Source of the DNA: Tunturiibacter empetritectus
Lineage (GTDB): Bacteria > Acidobacteriota > Terriglobia > Terriglobales > Acidobacteriaceae
Assembly: GCF_014201375.1 (NCBI RefSeq)
Contig: NZ_JACHDZ010000001.1
Location: forward strand, 661,206 to 725,205
Reading direction: 5' to 3'
Length of the DNA stretch: 64,000 nucleotides
Below, in pieces: positions 1 to 9,001 of this stretch. Made by a program: the position numbers and the translations under genes. The notes below the pieces were generated by a model that was not told the DNA's origin, ran no database searches, and was given only the letters and a program-made list of their open reading frames with translations. The first letter of the stretch is position 1. Each line of letters opens with the position of its first letter.

Positions 1-387
1 GGGGAGATGCGGTTGGCCGAGGAGGAACAGTTTTCGGCTTACAGCTTCGACTATGCGGATGTGGGGAAGCTTTGGGAGCATTTGAATCTGTATGAGAGTG
101 AGTGCAAGGCTCTTTTAGAGAAGGCTGGATTTCGTGACGACTTCAAGGACTTCGCGAAGATGGATGAACTAACGCTGAAGCGGTTTCCGGTGCTGGGGGC
201 TTATGAGCTGGCGTTGAAGTGCTCGCATATGTTCAATCTGCTGGATGCTCGCGGGGCGATCTCGGTGACCGAGCGGGTTGGTGTGATGGCGCGGATTCGG
301 ACGCTGGTGGTGGGAGTGGCGAAGGCATATGCGGCGCAGGGTGAGGCGTTGACGGCTAGCGCGGAGAAGGATGTCGTGGCTGGTTAA
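1..387 (+). CDS. glyQ: Glycine--tRNA ligase alpha subunit, C-terminal part (truncated by window start)
   Basis: The frame is open from base 1, so the gene begins outside the window and only about 128 C-terminal residues are visible. The stretch 'LKCSHMFNLLDARGAISVTE' is the hallmark C-terminal block of the bacterial alpha subunit of tetrameric glycyl-tRNA synthetase. The alpha subunit carries the catalytic site that activates glycine and charges tRNA-Gly together with the beta subunit. The beta gene follows directly on the same strand, as expected for a glyQS operon. The last ~20 residues (EALTASAEKDVVAG region) look like a variable tail. Identity is firm; the N-terminal half cannot be judged. 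Confidence 0.95.
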   Translation, partial: GEMRLAEEEQFSAYSFDYADVGKLWEHLNLYESECKALLEKAGFRDDFKDFAKMDELTLKRFPVLGAYELALKCSHMFNLLDARGAISVTERVGVMARIRTLVVGVAKAYAAQGEALTASAEKDVVAG

Positions 388-513
388 TAGACTTGCATTC
401 CCACTCATCGAGATGATGCTGCGATGAATGGGGCACCCGGCTTTTGTGGTTGGTTGAGAGAGAGTGATTCAGATACGAGATGCGCCTTTGTGGCGGGATT
501 TGAGTTGAGGACG

Positions 514-2625
514 ATGGCTGATTTTCTGTTTGAGATTGGGTTGGAAGAGGTTCCGGCGCGGATGATTGCGGGAGCGCAGGCGGAGCTGGAGCAGCGCGTG
601 GTGAAGATGCTGGAGCGCGAGCGGCTGGTGCAGTCGGGTGCGGTGGCTAAGAGCTTTGCTACGCCGCGACGGCTGGCGGTATGGTTGAAAGGCGTTGCGG
701 AGCAGCAGGAGGATGTAGCGGAGGAGCTGGTGGGGCCTTCGGTGAAGGTGGCTTATAAGGATGGGGTGGCGACACCGGCGGCGGTGGCGTTTGCGAAGAA
801 GGCGGGGGTGCAGGTTGGGGCGCTGAAGACGATTACGAACGCCAAGGGAGAGTATCTTGCGGCGACCTCGGTGAAGGCAGGGCGTGGTGCGGCGGAGGTG
901 ATTGCGGCGGAGATGCCGAAGGAGCTGGCGGGGATCTACTGGGCGAAGAATATGTACTGGCGTGCGGGGCGGCCGGAGCGGTTTGTGAGGCCGGTGCGGT
1001 GGATGGTCGCGATGCTGGGTGAGAAGACGGTGCCGGTGGAGTTTGGTGGATATGTAGCTGGAAGTGTTACGTATGGGCACCGGGTGCTGTTTGGAGAGCA
1101 GGCGATTGTGCTGAAGGCTCCGGGGGAGTACGAGGATGCTTTGCTGGGCGGGTTCGTGGTTGCGGATGTGGAGGTGCGGCGGCAGAGGATTCGGAAGGCT
1201 TTGGATCATGTGACGAGGACTGTGCCGGGATTGCGGTGGCGTGAGGACCATGAGCTGGTGGACAAGCTGACGCAGTTGACGGAGTGGCCGACGGCGCTGC
1301 TGGGTGGATTTGAGAAGGAGTACCTGGCGCTGCCTGAGGAGGTTCTGGTGACGGTGATGCGGGATCACCAGAACTACTTTGCGGTGGAGACTGGATCTCC
1401 AAAGACGGGGGACGGGAAGCTTGCACCGTACTTTCTCGCGGTGCTGAATACCGAGGCCGATGAGGCTGGGGTTGCGGTGATTCGGCATGGCAATGAACGG
1501 GTGCTGAGAGCGCGGTTCAACGATGCTCGATTCTTCTGGGAGTTTGACCAGCGGGTGCCGTTGATCGAACGGGTTGCGCTGCTGGAGCATGTGACGTTTC
1601 AGAAAGATCTGGGGAGCTATGCGGCGAAGGCGGAGCGGGTGCGCGAGCTTTGCAAGAGGTTGGTCGGCAAGATAGAGGGCCGTGGATTTGCCGTAGATAC
1701 GAACGCGCTTTTGGATGCGGCTTCTTTGGCGAAGACGGATCTTACGACTGAGTTGGTGAAGGAGTTTACAGAGTTGCAGGGTGAGGTGGGTGGGCTTTAT
1801 GCGCGTGCGCAGGGGATCAGGCCGGCGGCTTGTGATGCGATTTATGACCAGTACAGGCCTGTGTCGATGGAGGATAGGATTCCGAGGACTGCGGAGGGAC
1901 AGTTACTGGCCATTGCGGATAAAGCAGACACGATCGCCGGCATGTTTGGATTGGGACTTGAACCGACGGGGTCGAAGGATCCGTTTGCTCTGCGACGGGC
2001 GGCAAATGGGATTGTCAAAATTCTGGGGGAGAGTTCGGTTGAGCTTGGACTAGGAGAGATTTCTCGTGCCGCTGTAGGCGGAGACGAAGAGCTTGTGCGG
2101 AAGATTGAGGTCTTTTTTGCGGAGCGGCTTGAGTTCTATCTGCGTGAGGCGAAGGGACAGGCCTATGACGTGGTGAAGGCTGTTTTGGCTATTGAGGCTA
2201 ATGATGTTCGGGATGCGGTAGCGAGGGCGGAGGCTGTGACGGCGGTGCGCGGCTCGGAGGATTTTGCTGCGGTGTCTTCGGCGTTCAAGCGGATGAAGAA
2301 TATTCTTGCGCAGGCGAGAGAAAAGGGGATTGCGGCGTCGGCCCGTGTGGATATTGCGCTGCTGACGGAACCTGCGGAGAAGGCGCTGGCGGAGAAGTCG
2401 GCGGAGTTGGCGGCTAAGGTGAAGTGGCTGCGGGCGGAGAAGAGCTACAAGGCAGCGTTGGAGGAGATTGCTACGCTGCGGCCGCAGGTGGATGCGTTCT
2501 TCGAGGCGGTGATGGTGATGGCGCCGGATGAGGCAGTGCGGGCGAACCGGTTGGCGCTGCTCGAGAAGGTGCTCGGGGATTTCTCCGGGATCGCGGACTT
2601 TTCGGAGATCGTGATCGCGGGCTAG
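514..2625 (+). CDS. glyS: Glycine--tRNA ligase beta subunit
   Basis: About 703 residues, the usual size for GlyS. The start at 514 was chosen because the protein then opens with MADFLFEIGLEEVPARMI, the canonical GlyS N-terminus, with a GAGG just upstream; the frame is open from 424 but those extra 30 residues do not resemble the family. The beta subunit binds and positions tRNA-Gly and, with GlyQ, forms the alpha2beta2 synthetase. The C-terminal ~100 residues are the DALR-like anticodon-binding part. The stop codon overlaps the end of a small convergent gene by four bases. Codon use matches the neighbours. Confidence 0.95.
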   Translation: MADFLFEIGLEEVPARMIAGAQAELEQRVVKMLERERLVQSGAVAKSFATPRRLAVWLKGVAEQQEDVAEELVGPSVKVAYKDGVATPAAVAFAKKAGVQVGALKTITNAKGEYLAATSVKAGRGAAEVIAAEMPKELAGIYWAKNMYWRAGRPERFVRPVRWMVAMLGEKTVPVEFGGYVAGSVTYGHRVLFGEQAIVLKAPGEYEDALLGGFVVADVEVRRQRIRKALDHVTRTVPGLRWREDHELVDKLTQLTEWPTALLGGFEKEYLALPEEVLVTVMRDHQNYFAVETGSPKTGDGKLAPYFLAVLNTEADEAGVAVIRHGNERVLRARFNDARFFWEFDQRVPLIERVALLEHVTFQKDLGSYAAKAERVRELCKRLVGKIEGRGFAVDTNALLDAASLAKTDLTTELVKEFTELQGEVGGLYARAQGIRPAACDAIYDQYRPVSMEDRIPRTAEGQLLAIADKADTIAGMFGLGLEPTGSKDPFALRRAANGIVKILGESSVELGLGEISRAAVGGDEELVRKIEVFFAERLEFYLREAKGQAYDVVKAVLAIEANDVRDAVARAEAVTAVRGSEDFAAVSSAFKRMKNILAQAREKGIAASARVDIALLTEPAEKALAEKSAELAAKVKWLRAEKSYKAALEEIATLRPQVDAFFEAVMVMAPDEAVRANRLALLEKVLGDFSGIADFSEIVIAG

Positions 2626-2798
2626 TGCGTGAGGAGCATGACGCCGAGCATGAAAAGAAAGACTGCGAAGAGGGAGCCCAGCGGGACGAGGACACCTTCG
2701 CGGAGGCCGCTCCAGCTAGTGCGGTCGAGCTCGCCGTCTTCGGCGCGAATGTTGGATTGGAAGGTCGGGGTTATTTCTTTCGATTCGATGTAGTTCAT
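2622..2798 (-). CDS. Small single-pass membrane protein, unknown function
   Basis: 58 residues starting MNYIESKEITP. The frame is open further upstream, but the ATG at 2798 is preceded by AGGAAACAAG, a good ribosome binding site. The first ~35 residues are polar and acidic; residues ~36-57 (LVPLGSLFAVFLFMLGVMLLT) are one hydrophobic helix ending at the C-terminus, so this is probably a tail-anchored inner-membrane protein. It converges with glyS and overlaps its stop by four bases. I do not recognise a family and assign no function. Confidence 0.6.
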   Translation of the reverse strand: MNYIESKEITPTFQSNIRAEDGELDRTSWSGLREGVLVPLGSLFAVFLFMLGVMLLTH

Positions 2799-2893
2799 CT
2801 TCTTGTTTCCTGTGCGATGTGTCGCTAAGCATCCGGCAAAACGTTCAGGGAGAGGCTGCTTTGTCCCTGCTTCTTGTAAATTGATGCTGGATG

Positions 2894-2924
2894 CGAAGAA
2901 GGCATTTGTTGGTTGCCTTCTTCG
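2894..2924. other. 11-bp perfect hairpin in intergenic region
   Basis: CGAAGAAGGCA (2894-2904) and TGCCTTCTTCG (2914-2924) pair perfectly around a 9-base loop. There is no T-tract on either side. It lies between the end of the acetyltransferase gene (3026, minus strand) and the start of the small membrane protein (2798, minus strand). It may end the upstream minus-strand transcript, or sit in the leader of the downstream gene. Confidence 0.4.
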
Positions 2925-3025
2925 TAGGGCCACTACGTTGTTCGTCATCATGCATGACGAAAACTATTGATGGCAAGGGTAACGCGAAGGGGTGGTGCCT
3001 TGAATGACACTTCCTGGGGATGCGC

Positions 3026-3727
3026 TTAGATCTGGAGTTGCACCAGCTCTGAGTGTTGCCGGGGCAGGAAGAGGTCGTTGCAGGGCATATCTCGTGAGGC
3101 GGGAAGTTCGCCGAGGGCCATCGCGGTCTCGTCGCAGGCGTTGCGGCGTCCGCAGTGCCGGCAGTCTTTGAGCACTTTGTCGTGGAAGACTTGTCGGTCG
3201 GCGACTTTGAAGTGGAAGTGCTCGAAGAAGGCGGGGATGCGGGTGAAGAGGCAGACGCATTGGATGCCGCGGGCGTTGGCCTGGCGCACGAGCTCGTGGA
3301 CGAGCTGGCCGCCGGCTCCGCAGCCTTTGATGTTGGGACGGACGACGATGGAGCGGATCTCGGCAAGGTGCGGGCCGTAGATGTGGAGGGCAGCGCAGCC
3401 GAGGAACTGGTGGGTGTGGGTTTCGACGACGGTGAAGGTACGGATGTTGGCGCAGATCTCAGCGTAGGAACGGGGAAGGAGGGTGCCGTCGTGGGAGAAG
3501 CTGTCGATCAGTTGATGGATGGCGCGGGCGTCCTGCAGCTGCGCTTTGAGGGTTCGCAGGAAGATGGTTTTGGATTCGCTCCGGAGGGTGGTAGCCGGTG
3601 GTGGGCCGATGCGCGGCTTTATAGAAGTGGGTAAGGCTGTGGGGATGATTTGTGTTGTTGGGGGGAAGGGGGAGGTCGGAGGTTCCAGTACAGGGGACAA
3701 TGCCATAGGACACTGCGCTTTTCTCAT
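3026..3727 (-). CDS. GNAT acetyltransferase, short N-acetylglutamate-synthase type
   Basis: Residues ~55-210 form a GNAT fold. They include 'EIRSIVVRPNIKGCGAGGQL' (the beta4 strand plus the acetyl-CoA pyrophosphate loop, normally R/QxxGxG/A, here GCGAGG) and 'FFEHFHFKVADR'. The C-terminal cluster KDCRHCGRRNACDETAM is typical of the short, kinase-less ArgA-like acetyltransferases that make N-acetylglutamate for arginine synthesis. The first ~50 residues are Pro/Thr-rich and unlike the family, and no clear ribosome site precedes 3727, so the true start may be internal (for example the ATG at 3706 or a later non-ATG codon). No arginine genes are adjacent. The family is confident; the exact substrate is inferred. 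Confidence 0.75.
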   Translation of the reverse strand: MRKAQCPMALSPVLEPPTSPFPPTTQIIPTALPTSIKPRIGPPPATTLRSESKTIFLRTLKAQLQDARAIHQLIDSFSHDGTLLPRSYAEICANIRTFTVVETHTHQFLGCAALHIYGPHLAEIRSIVVRPNIKGCGAGGQLVHELVRQANARGIQCVCLFTRIPAFFEHFHFKVADRQVFHDKVLKDCRHCGRRNACDETAMALGELPASRDMPCNDLFLPRQHSELVQLQI

Positions 3728-3797
3728 TGAAGATCGTGGGCCGGGCCCGGTTGGTGGTTTTCGGGTTGGCGTTTGGACTTCTGACGGGAGAGATGGC

Positions 3798-4022
3798 TTA
3801 GCTGCCGTAGTGGCGGCCTTCGCTCGCGGACTCCCATGGGATGGGGGCGAAGGTGCGCTGGAAGAAGGTGTTGTCGACGATGTAACGCTCGCGGTTTTCG
3901 CCTTCGATGATCCAGTCGCCGGGATAGGCTTTGCGCTGGCCGGCGTCAGTGAGGATGAGGGTGGGGTGGAGGCACTGGGTGGCGTTTACCAGGAGCGGTC
4001 TGCGGGTGCGAAAGGTGTTCAT
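3798..4022 (-). CDS. Small conserved hypothetical protein
   Basis: 74 residues with an excellent ribosome site (AGGAGAG, five bases from the ATG). The central motif 'AYPGDWIIEGENRERYIVDN' followed by a Phe-rich segment resembles short bacterial and phage proteins with a PGDxIxxGxxGExY pattern and no assigned function. There is no signal peptide or membrane segment. It lies alone between the acetyltransferase gene and opgC on the opposite strand. It is probably a cytoplasmic beta-rich protein; nothing in the context suggests a role. Confidence 0.7.
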   Translation of the reverse strand: MNTFRTRRPLLVNATQCLHPTLILTDAGQRKAYPGDWIIEGENRERYIVDNTFFQRTFAPIPWESASEGRHYGS

Positions 4023-4305
4023 CTAACTCTCCTGTCGGCTCTTGCTTCAGCCGACTTTCTATATTTCAGCACTGCGTTCGTAAAGAAGGCATAAGAGATT
4101 TCGTTGAAGTTCGTAAAGACGCCTGAGCTCTGGTTTTTCTGCTTCCTGATGCTCTCCGGGCTTTTGAAAGTTGGCTTGAACTCTGGCGCGGCTGAAGCGG
4201 ATCTCTTGTTCGGGACGTCTCAATGTGAGGGGCGGGGAGGGACGCGGTTGCTGATGACTATGTGGCCTATGCTGAAGGTGCGCTTTTCGAGCGAGGGTTG
4301 GGGCG

Positions 4306-5484
4306 TTGACATTAACTAGTCCAAAGACGCAGAGGAGGCCGGAGCTGGATGCGTTGCGCGGGCTGTTCCTAGTGTGGATGACGTTTACGCACATGCCGAC
4401 GCACTTCAGCGACTTTGTGAATCAGCCGGTTGGTTTTGTGTCGTCGGCTGAGGGGTTTGTGTTTCTGTCGGCGATGCTGGTGGGCACGGTCTATCTGCGA
4501 GACACTTTGGAGGATGTGTCTGGTGTGATTGCGAGGCTGTGGCGGCGGACGGTGAAGATTTATGGGTATCACCTGCTGATGCTGGCGTTTGCGTTTACGA
4601 TTGCGGCTGTATTTGCGGCTAAGACTCATCGGCCGGCAATCTATAACCTGATCAATTTTTATCTGGCTCATCCGAAGGAGGCGATACTTGGCGGAGTGCT
4701 GCTGATCTACTGCCCACCGCTCTTGGATATTCTGCCGATGTATGTGATCTTCATGTTTCTGACGCCGATTGCGCTGGCGGTGGGTGTGCGTTATGGGTGG
4801 AGATGGGTGCTGGGAGGGAGCGCGGCGCTGTGGGTTTGGGCGCAGTTTGGACTGCGGGAGCTGATGCATGATTGGACGGTGCGGGTGACTCATCTGCAGA
4901 TTCCTTTGCAGGAGACAGGCGCGTTCAACCTGTTTGCGTGGCAGGGGGTTTGGATTGCGGGGCTATGGCTGGGGGCAAAGAGCGCTGAGGGCGAGATGCC
5001 GTTGAAGCGGGTTCCGGGATATGTGGTGGCGGTGTGCGGGGCGGTTTGTCTCTTTTTTCTCGGGGTGCGGCATCACTGGTTGGGGCCTGTGCTGACGCAG
5101 GAGTCGCTGGGGATTGGGTTGGACAAGTGGCAGATTGGGCCGATGCGGGTGGTGAATCTGGCGGCGTTCCTGATCGTCTGCTACTGGATGCGGCGGTTTC
5201 TGGTGAAGCTGATCTCGATTGAGCCGTTTTTGACGCTGGGAAAGGCTTCGCTGCAGGTGTTTTGCGCGCATGTGTTCTTTGTGTTCGTGGGGTTGACGCT
5301 GTTGTATGAAGATACTCCGCAGCTGCATGGTGCACGCGCTTATGGGGTGCTGTCTCTGACCTTTGCGGGGCTGATGGTGGTGGCGATGAGAGAGGCAAGG
5401 TTGCGCAGAGAGGCGCGGGTTGCAGCAGCGGCTGCTAAGGCAGCGGCGCAAGGTGAGACGGCGGTGGCTGAGAGCGCTAGTTGA
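4306..5484 (+). CDS. opgC: OpgC-family membrane protein (acyltransferase-3 type)
   Basis: 392 residues with about ten hydrophobic segments. The opening 'RRPELDALRGLFLVWMTFTH' plus 'VSSAEGFVFLSAMLVG' is typical of the OpgC branch of the acyltransferase-3 superfamily. Known members succinylate periplasmic glucans. The start is a TTG at 4306 with GAGGG eight bases upstream; no ATG precedes the conserved ELDALRG. The Ala-rich, Lys/Arg-containing tail (last ~40 residues) is cytoplasmic in style. It converges with the next gene and the two 3' ends overlap by eight bases. No glucan synthase genes (opgG/opgH) are visible, so the acceptor is unknown. Confidence 0.85.
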   Translation: MTLTSPKTQRRPELDALRGLFLVWMTFTHMPTHFSDFVNQPVGFVSSAEGFVFLSAMLVGTVYLRDTLEDVSGVIARLWRRTVKIYGYHLLMLAFAFTIAAVFAAKTHRPAIYNLINFYLAHPKEAILGGVLLIYCPPLLDILPMYVIFMFLTPIALAVGVRYGWRWVLGGSAALWVWAQFGLRELMHDWTVRVTHLQIPLQETGAFNLFAWQGVWIAGLWLGAKSAEGEMPLKRVPGYVVAVCGAVCLFFLGVRHHWLGPVLTQESLGIGLDKWQIGPMRVVNLAAFLIVCYWMRRFLVKLISIEPFLTLGKASLQVFCAHVFFVFVGLTLLYEDTPQLHGARAYGVLSLTFAGLMVVAMREARLRREARVAAAAAKAAAQGETAVAESAS

Positions 5485-6181
5485 CGCGCTGGAGGCGGTC
5501 GATGAGCTTCTGAGCGAGGGGTTCGCCGGACTCGGTCCAGAGGAGGCGGCTGCTGATGCCGCAGTTTTTTTCGACCGAGAGGGTGAAGGCTAAGAGCATC
5601 TCTACGTTCTGCTGGATGTGTTTGGTGGCGGCTTCGTCGAGCTGCTCGTCTTCGAGGGTCTCGGCGAGCCAGGGTGTGTCGAGGCCAAAGTCGACGCGGA
5701 TGTGGCCGTTCTGGTCGAAGCTGGCATCGTCGAACTTGGGGCCGAAGCCGAGGATGCGGACCGTGGCGGGCTGGAGTTTCCAGAGGGTATCGAGGGCGGC
5801 GGACTCGAATTCGGGGTCGATGTCGGAGTCGGGATCGATGTCCGGGTTGGGGTAGTTGGGATCGATCTCCGGGGACCAGAGCTTCCAGCGCATCTCGAAC
5901 TCGTAGGCCATGTCGTCGTGGAGCTGTTCGGTGGCTTCGGCTACGGCGTTTTCGATGATGGAGCCGGAGGTGTCCTGGTTTTCCTCGGCGCGGTCGTCGT
6001 TGACGTAGATGCGCTGGTAGGTGGGTGCCTCGGTGAAGCTGATGGGATAGACGCTGGCTGCAACTACGCGCTTTTCTCCACTGATGAGTGCGAACTGGCG
6101 CATGACTGAGACCATGCTCGCGGGGAGGGTGTCGAAGCGGAAGTTGGGGAACCAGAGACTGAGGTAGAGCTGATCGGCCAT
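5477..6181 (-). CDS. Conserved hypothetical protein, acidic, cytoplasmic
   Basis: 234 residues beginning MADQLYLSLWFPNFRFDTLP. There is no signal peptide, membrane span or recognised catalytic motif. A strikingly acidic Pro/Asp stretch (residues ~103-125, NYPNPDIDPDSDIDPEF) separates an N-terminal alpha/beta part from a C-terminal part with 'VRILGFGPKFDD' and 'HIRVDFGLDTPWL'. It overlaps the opgC stop in convergent fashion and lies beside repeat copy A. I do not recognise the family; the regular codon use and length support a real gene. Confidence 0.7.
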   Translation of the reverse strand: MADQLYLSLWFPNFRFDTLPASMVSVMRQFALISGEKRVVAASVYPISFTEAPTYQRIYVNDDRAEENQDTSGSIIENAVAEATEQLHDDMAYEFEMRWKLWSPEIDPNYPNPDIDPDSDIDPEFESAALDTLWKLQPATVRILGFGPKFDDASFDQNGHIRVDFGLDTPWLAETLEDEQLDEAATKHIQQNVEMLLAFTLSVEKNCGISSRLLWTESGEPLAQKLIDRLQRVN

Positions 6182-6218
6182 GGTTCTAGTTTAGTCCTTT
6201 CAGATATTTTGATGAGTT

Positions 6219-6448
6219 GTCCTGCCGGACGGGCCCACTGCGCTAGGCCACCCCACGAACGAAGACCTGTTCGTGGGGACCCGGTTCGCGCGGGCGTTCG
6301 CACGCCTTTAGAGCTTCGCGTGGTCCTCCCGTTGGTCGGGGGAAGATGATTCCGACCAACGGGAGGCCTTATGCTGCTCATCTTGCCGAGACCGGTATAC
6401 GCGTCACGAAGTGACCGCTCCAGGCGCAGTGGGCCCGTCCGGCAGGAC
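6219..6448. repeat. Palindromic interspersed element, copy A (230 bp)
   Basis: Bounded by GTCCTGCCGGACGGGCCCA and the matching inverted TGGGCCCGTCCGGCAGGAC. Inside are nested hairpins: CCCACGAAC/GTTCGTGGG, GGCGTTCGCACGCC, CTCCCGTTGGTCGG/CCGACCAACGGGAG and TCACGAAGTGA. Relative to copies at 19444 and 28630 the internal order is reversed, so it is inserted in the opposite orientation. It also carries an extra hairpin (CCACCCCACGAACGAAGACC region) that the shorter copies lack. It lies between a minus-strand gene start and the lptC-like gene start, so it may influence either leader. No open reading frame is present. Confidence 0.9.
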
Positions 6449-6478
6449 TGTCTTGTGGAATGAGAAGATAGAAGGTGA

Positions 6479-9001
6479 ATGAACGTTTCGGTAGAACGGC
6501 TGCGGGTCTGGTTGCTGGCAGGTGCTGGCTTGCTGGTGATCGTGATCGCCTCTTTTCTGGGATATGCCCACTACCGGGCGCACCGGTTTCTGACCAATCT
6601 GCCGAAGAAGCTGGGGGTGAATGTTCGGCGAGAGACCAACGGGTTCACCTATTCACAGTCGGTGCAGGGTCGGACGATCTATACGGTTCATGCGGCGAAG
6701 GCGGTGGAACGCGCGGATGGCAAGGTGACGCTGCACGATGTGGGGATCGTGCTGTATGGGCGGAAGGAGGATCGAGCCGACAGGATCTACGGGAAAGAGT
6801 TTGAGTATGACCAGAAGAACGAGGTGATCCGGGCGGATGGGGAGGTGCATATCGATCTGCAGGCACCGGAGGCAGCGGATGCAAACGCGAAGATGGACTA
6901 TGCGGCAGGGAAGGATCTGCATGGCGCGGGGACGGCGGAGGCTAAGGATGTGCGGCTGATCCACGTGACGACGAGCGGGCTGGTGTTCTTGCAGAAGCTT
7001 GGAGTGGCGGCGACGGATAACGAGATCGAGTTCGAGTCGGGTGGGCTGACGGGACATGCGGTGGGCGCGGACTACAACTCGGATACGGGTGTGGTGGTGC
7101 TGCACTCGGCGGTAAGGGTGAATGGGCTGGAGCGTGACAGGCCTGTGGTGTTGACGGCGTCGCGGGCGGAACTGGATCGGCAGAATGAGAGAGCGATGCT
7201 GACGCAGGCGAAGTATATGGCGGTGGGCGGCAAGGGAGGTGCGGAACAGACTGCGCAGGCGAGGAATGTGGTGGTGCATTTGCGGCCGGATGGGACGGCG
7301 GAACGGATTGAGGCGGAGGGAGAGGTGACGCTCATGAATGGAATGGGCGGTGTGGTTGCGGCTCCGCGAGGCGAGATGACGTTGAGTGCGCAGAGTCAGC
7401 CGCAATCGGTGGTGATGCTGGGTGGGGTGAAGTACTCGGTGGATGAACCGCTGCGGCAGGCCAAGGGAGAGGCGGAAGAAGGACGGGCGGGGTTCGACAA
7501 GGCGGGCAGGCCGGAGCATGTGGTGATGACAGGCGCGGTGCATCTGAACGAACGGATTCGGACGGATGCGTCTGGTGAGGCGTGGGGCGAGCGTGAGTTG
7601 AATGCGGGGCAGGTGGAGCTGGCTTTATTAGCAGGCGCCGCTGGGAAGGAAGAGTTGCGCGATGCGAAGGCCACGGGGGATGCGCGGTTGAAGGTGATGA
7701 ATCCAGCTGCCAAGGGCGGTGGGCCGACGAGTAGTGCGTTGGCTGGAGATGTTTTGACGGCACACTTTGTGCGCGTGGGGAGTGCTAACCATCTTGCGGA
7801 GGTGCACGGCGACGGGCACACGGCGATGCGTCGAGTGAATGGGAAGGGAGTTGTCGATACGAGCTCGGGGGATTCGCTGGTGGCGCACTTTCGGCCTGTG
7901 AGCGCGGGTGCGGCGCGTGGGGCGAATGCTACTGGTATAGGGCAGGGCGCGGATGAGATTACGAGCGCGACGGAGCAGGGGCATGTGGTGATGACGGAGC
8001 TGCCGGTGAAGAAACCGGGAGATTCTGCGGCTCCGGTAGAGGAGAGATTGACTGCGGAAAAGGCTATTTACGACGGTGAACTGGAACGGACGACGTTGAC
8101 GGGCAGCGTGCAGGCGAGCAATGGGACGAGCGTGTTGTGGGCGGATCGGGTGGTGACGGAGCAGCAGACGGGAGATGCTACGGCGGATGGTTCGGTGAAG
8201 GCGAGTTTCAGTCAGGTGGGGAGTGCGGCGGAGCCGGTGCATGTGCTGGCATTGCGTGCGGAGTTGAAGCATGATTCGCAGGTGGCGAAGTTTTATGGGG
8301 CGGGAGCTAATGGCAAGCCGGCTCGGTTGTGGCAGGGAGCTTCGCAGGTGGACGCTCCGGTGATTGAGTTTGAACAGAAGCAGAAGAGGCTGCTGGCGCA
8401 CGGCGTGGGACAGGGTGCTCCTGGTGCAGTGCATACTGTGTTGGTGAGTGCCGGGACTGGTGTCAAAACGGATTCGGCGAAGACCGGTAAGCAGGCGGCC
8501 GACGGGAAGCAAGTGGGCGGGAAGGCCGGCGTGGTTCGGGTGATTAGCCGGGATCTGGTTTATTCGGATGAGGCACGCAGGGCGGATTTTACAGGTGGGG
8601 TCCAGGTGGATAGCGCGGATGGAACCATGCGCGGACAGCAGGCTGTGGTGTATCTGCAGGCGGCTCCGGCTAATGGTGGGAAAAAGGCTGATGGTGCGGC
8701 GGGTGGAGGATTTATGGGTGGCAATGTGGAGAGGGTTGTGGCGAGTGGGCATATCGAGATGCAACAGCCTGGCCGGCGTGCCAGCGGGGAGCAGCTGGTG
8801 TATATGGCGAGCGATGGCATGTTTGTTTTGACGGGGACACCGACCGCGTTACCGAAGGTTGTAGATGATCAGCGGGGGACCGTGACAGGTACGTCTTTGC
8901 GATTCCACAGCGGAGATGAGAACGTCGTGGTTTCTAATGAAGGAGAGAGTGGCGCGGGACAGCGTGTGCGCACGGAGACACGGGTGAAGAACAAGGAATG
9001 A
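6479..9001 (+). CDS. LPS export periplasmic protein: LptC-like domain fused to LptA/OstA repeats
   Basis: 840 residues. An N-terminal signal anchor (residues ~8-30) is followed by an LptC-like beta-jellyroll part (~30-190, with '[20 protein letters not shown]') and then several OstA/LptA-type segments containing '[17 protein letters not shown]', '[10 protein letters not shown]', '[15 protein letters not shown]' and a C-terminal '[20 protein letters not shown]'. In E. coli LptC (191 aa) and LptA (185 aa) are separate proteins forming the periplasmic LPS bridge; here both appear to be in one long chain. It overlaps lptB by ATGA, so translation is probably coupled. GAAGGTGA precedes the ATG closely. 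Domain borders are approximate. Confidence 0.85.
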   Translation: MNVSVERLRVWLLAGAGLLVIVIASFLGYAHYRAHRFLTNLPKKLGVNVRRETNGFTYSQSVQGRTIYTVHAAKAVERADGKVTLHDVGIVLYGRKEDRADRIYGKEFEYDQKNEVIRADGEVHIDLQAPEAADANAKMDYAAGKDLHGAGTAEAKDVRLIHVTTSGLVFLQKLGVAATDNEIEFESGGLTGHAVGADYNSDTGVVVLHSAVRVNGLERDRPVVLTASRAELDRQNERAMLTQAKYMAVGGKGGAEQTAQARNVVVHLRPDGTAERIEAEGEVTLMNGMGGVVAAPRGEMTLSAQSQPQSVVMLGGVKYSVDEPLRQAKGEAEEGRAGFDKAGRPEHVVMTGAVHLNERIRTDASGEAWGERELNAGQVELALLAGAAGKEELRDAKATGDARLKVMNPAAKGGGPTSSALAGDVLTAHFVRVGSANHLAEVHGDGHTAMRRVNGKGVVDTSSGDSLVAHFRPVSAGAARGANATGIGQGADEITSATEQGHVVMTELPVKKPGDSAAPVEERLTAEKAIYDGELERTTLTGSVQASNGTSVLWADRVVTEQQTGDATADGSVKASFSQVGSAAEPVHVLALRAELKHDSQVAKFYGAGANGKPARLWQGASQVDAPVIEFEQKQKRLLAHGVGQGAPGAVHTVLVSAGTGVKTDSAKTGKQAADGKQVGGKAGVVRVISRDLVYSDEARRADFTGGVQVDSADGTMRGQQAVVYLQAAPANGGKKADGAAGGGFMGGNVERVVASGHIEMQQPGRRASGEQLVYMASDGMFVLTGTPTALPKVVDDQRGTVTGTSLRFHSGDENVVVSNEGESGAGQRVRTETRVKNKE

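Noticed and set aside
4059..4394. Possible minus-strand gene and a plus-strand frame (4104-4319) between the small hypothetical gene and opgC
   Set aside because: Neither has a good ribosome site or domain; the minus frame overlaps the opgC start, which is well supported.
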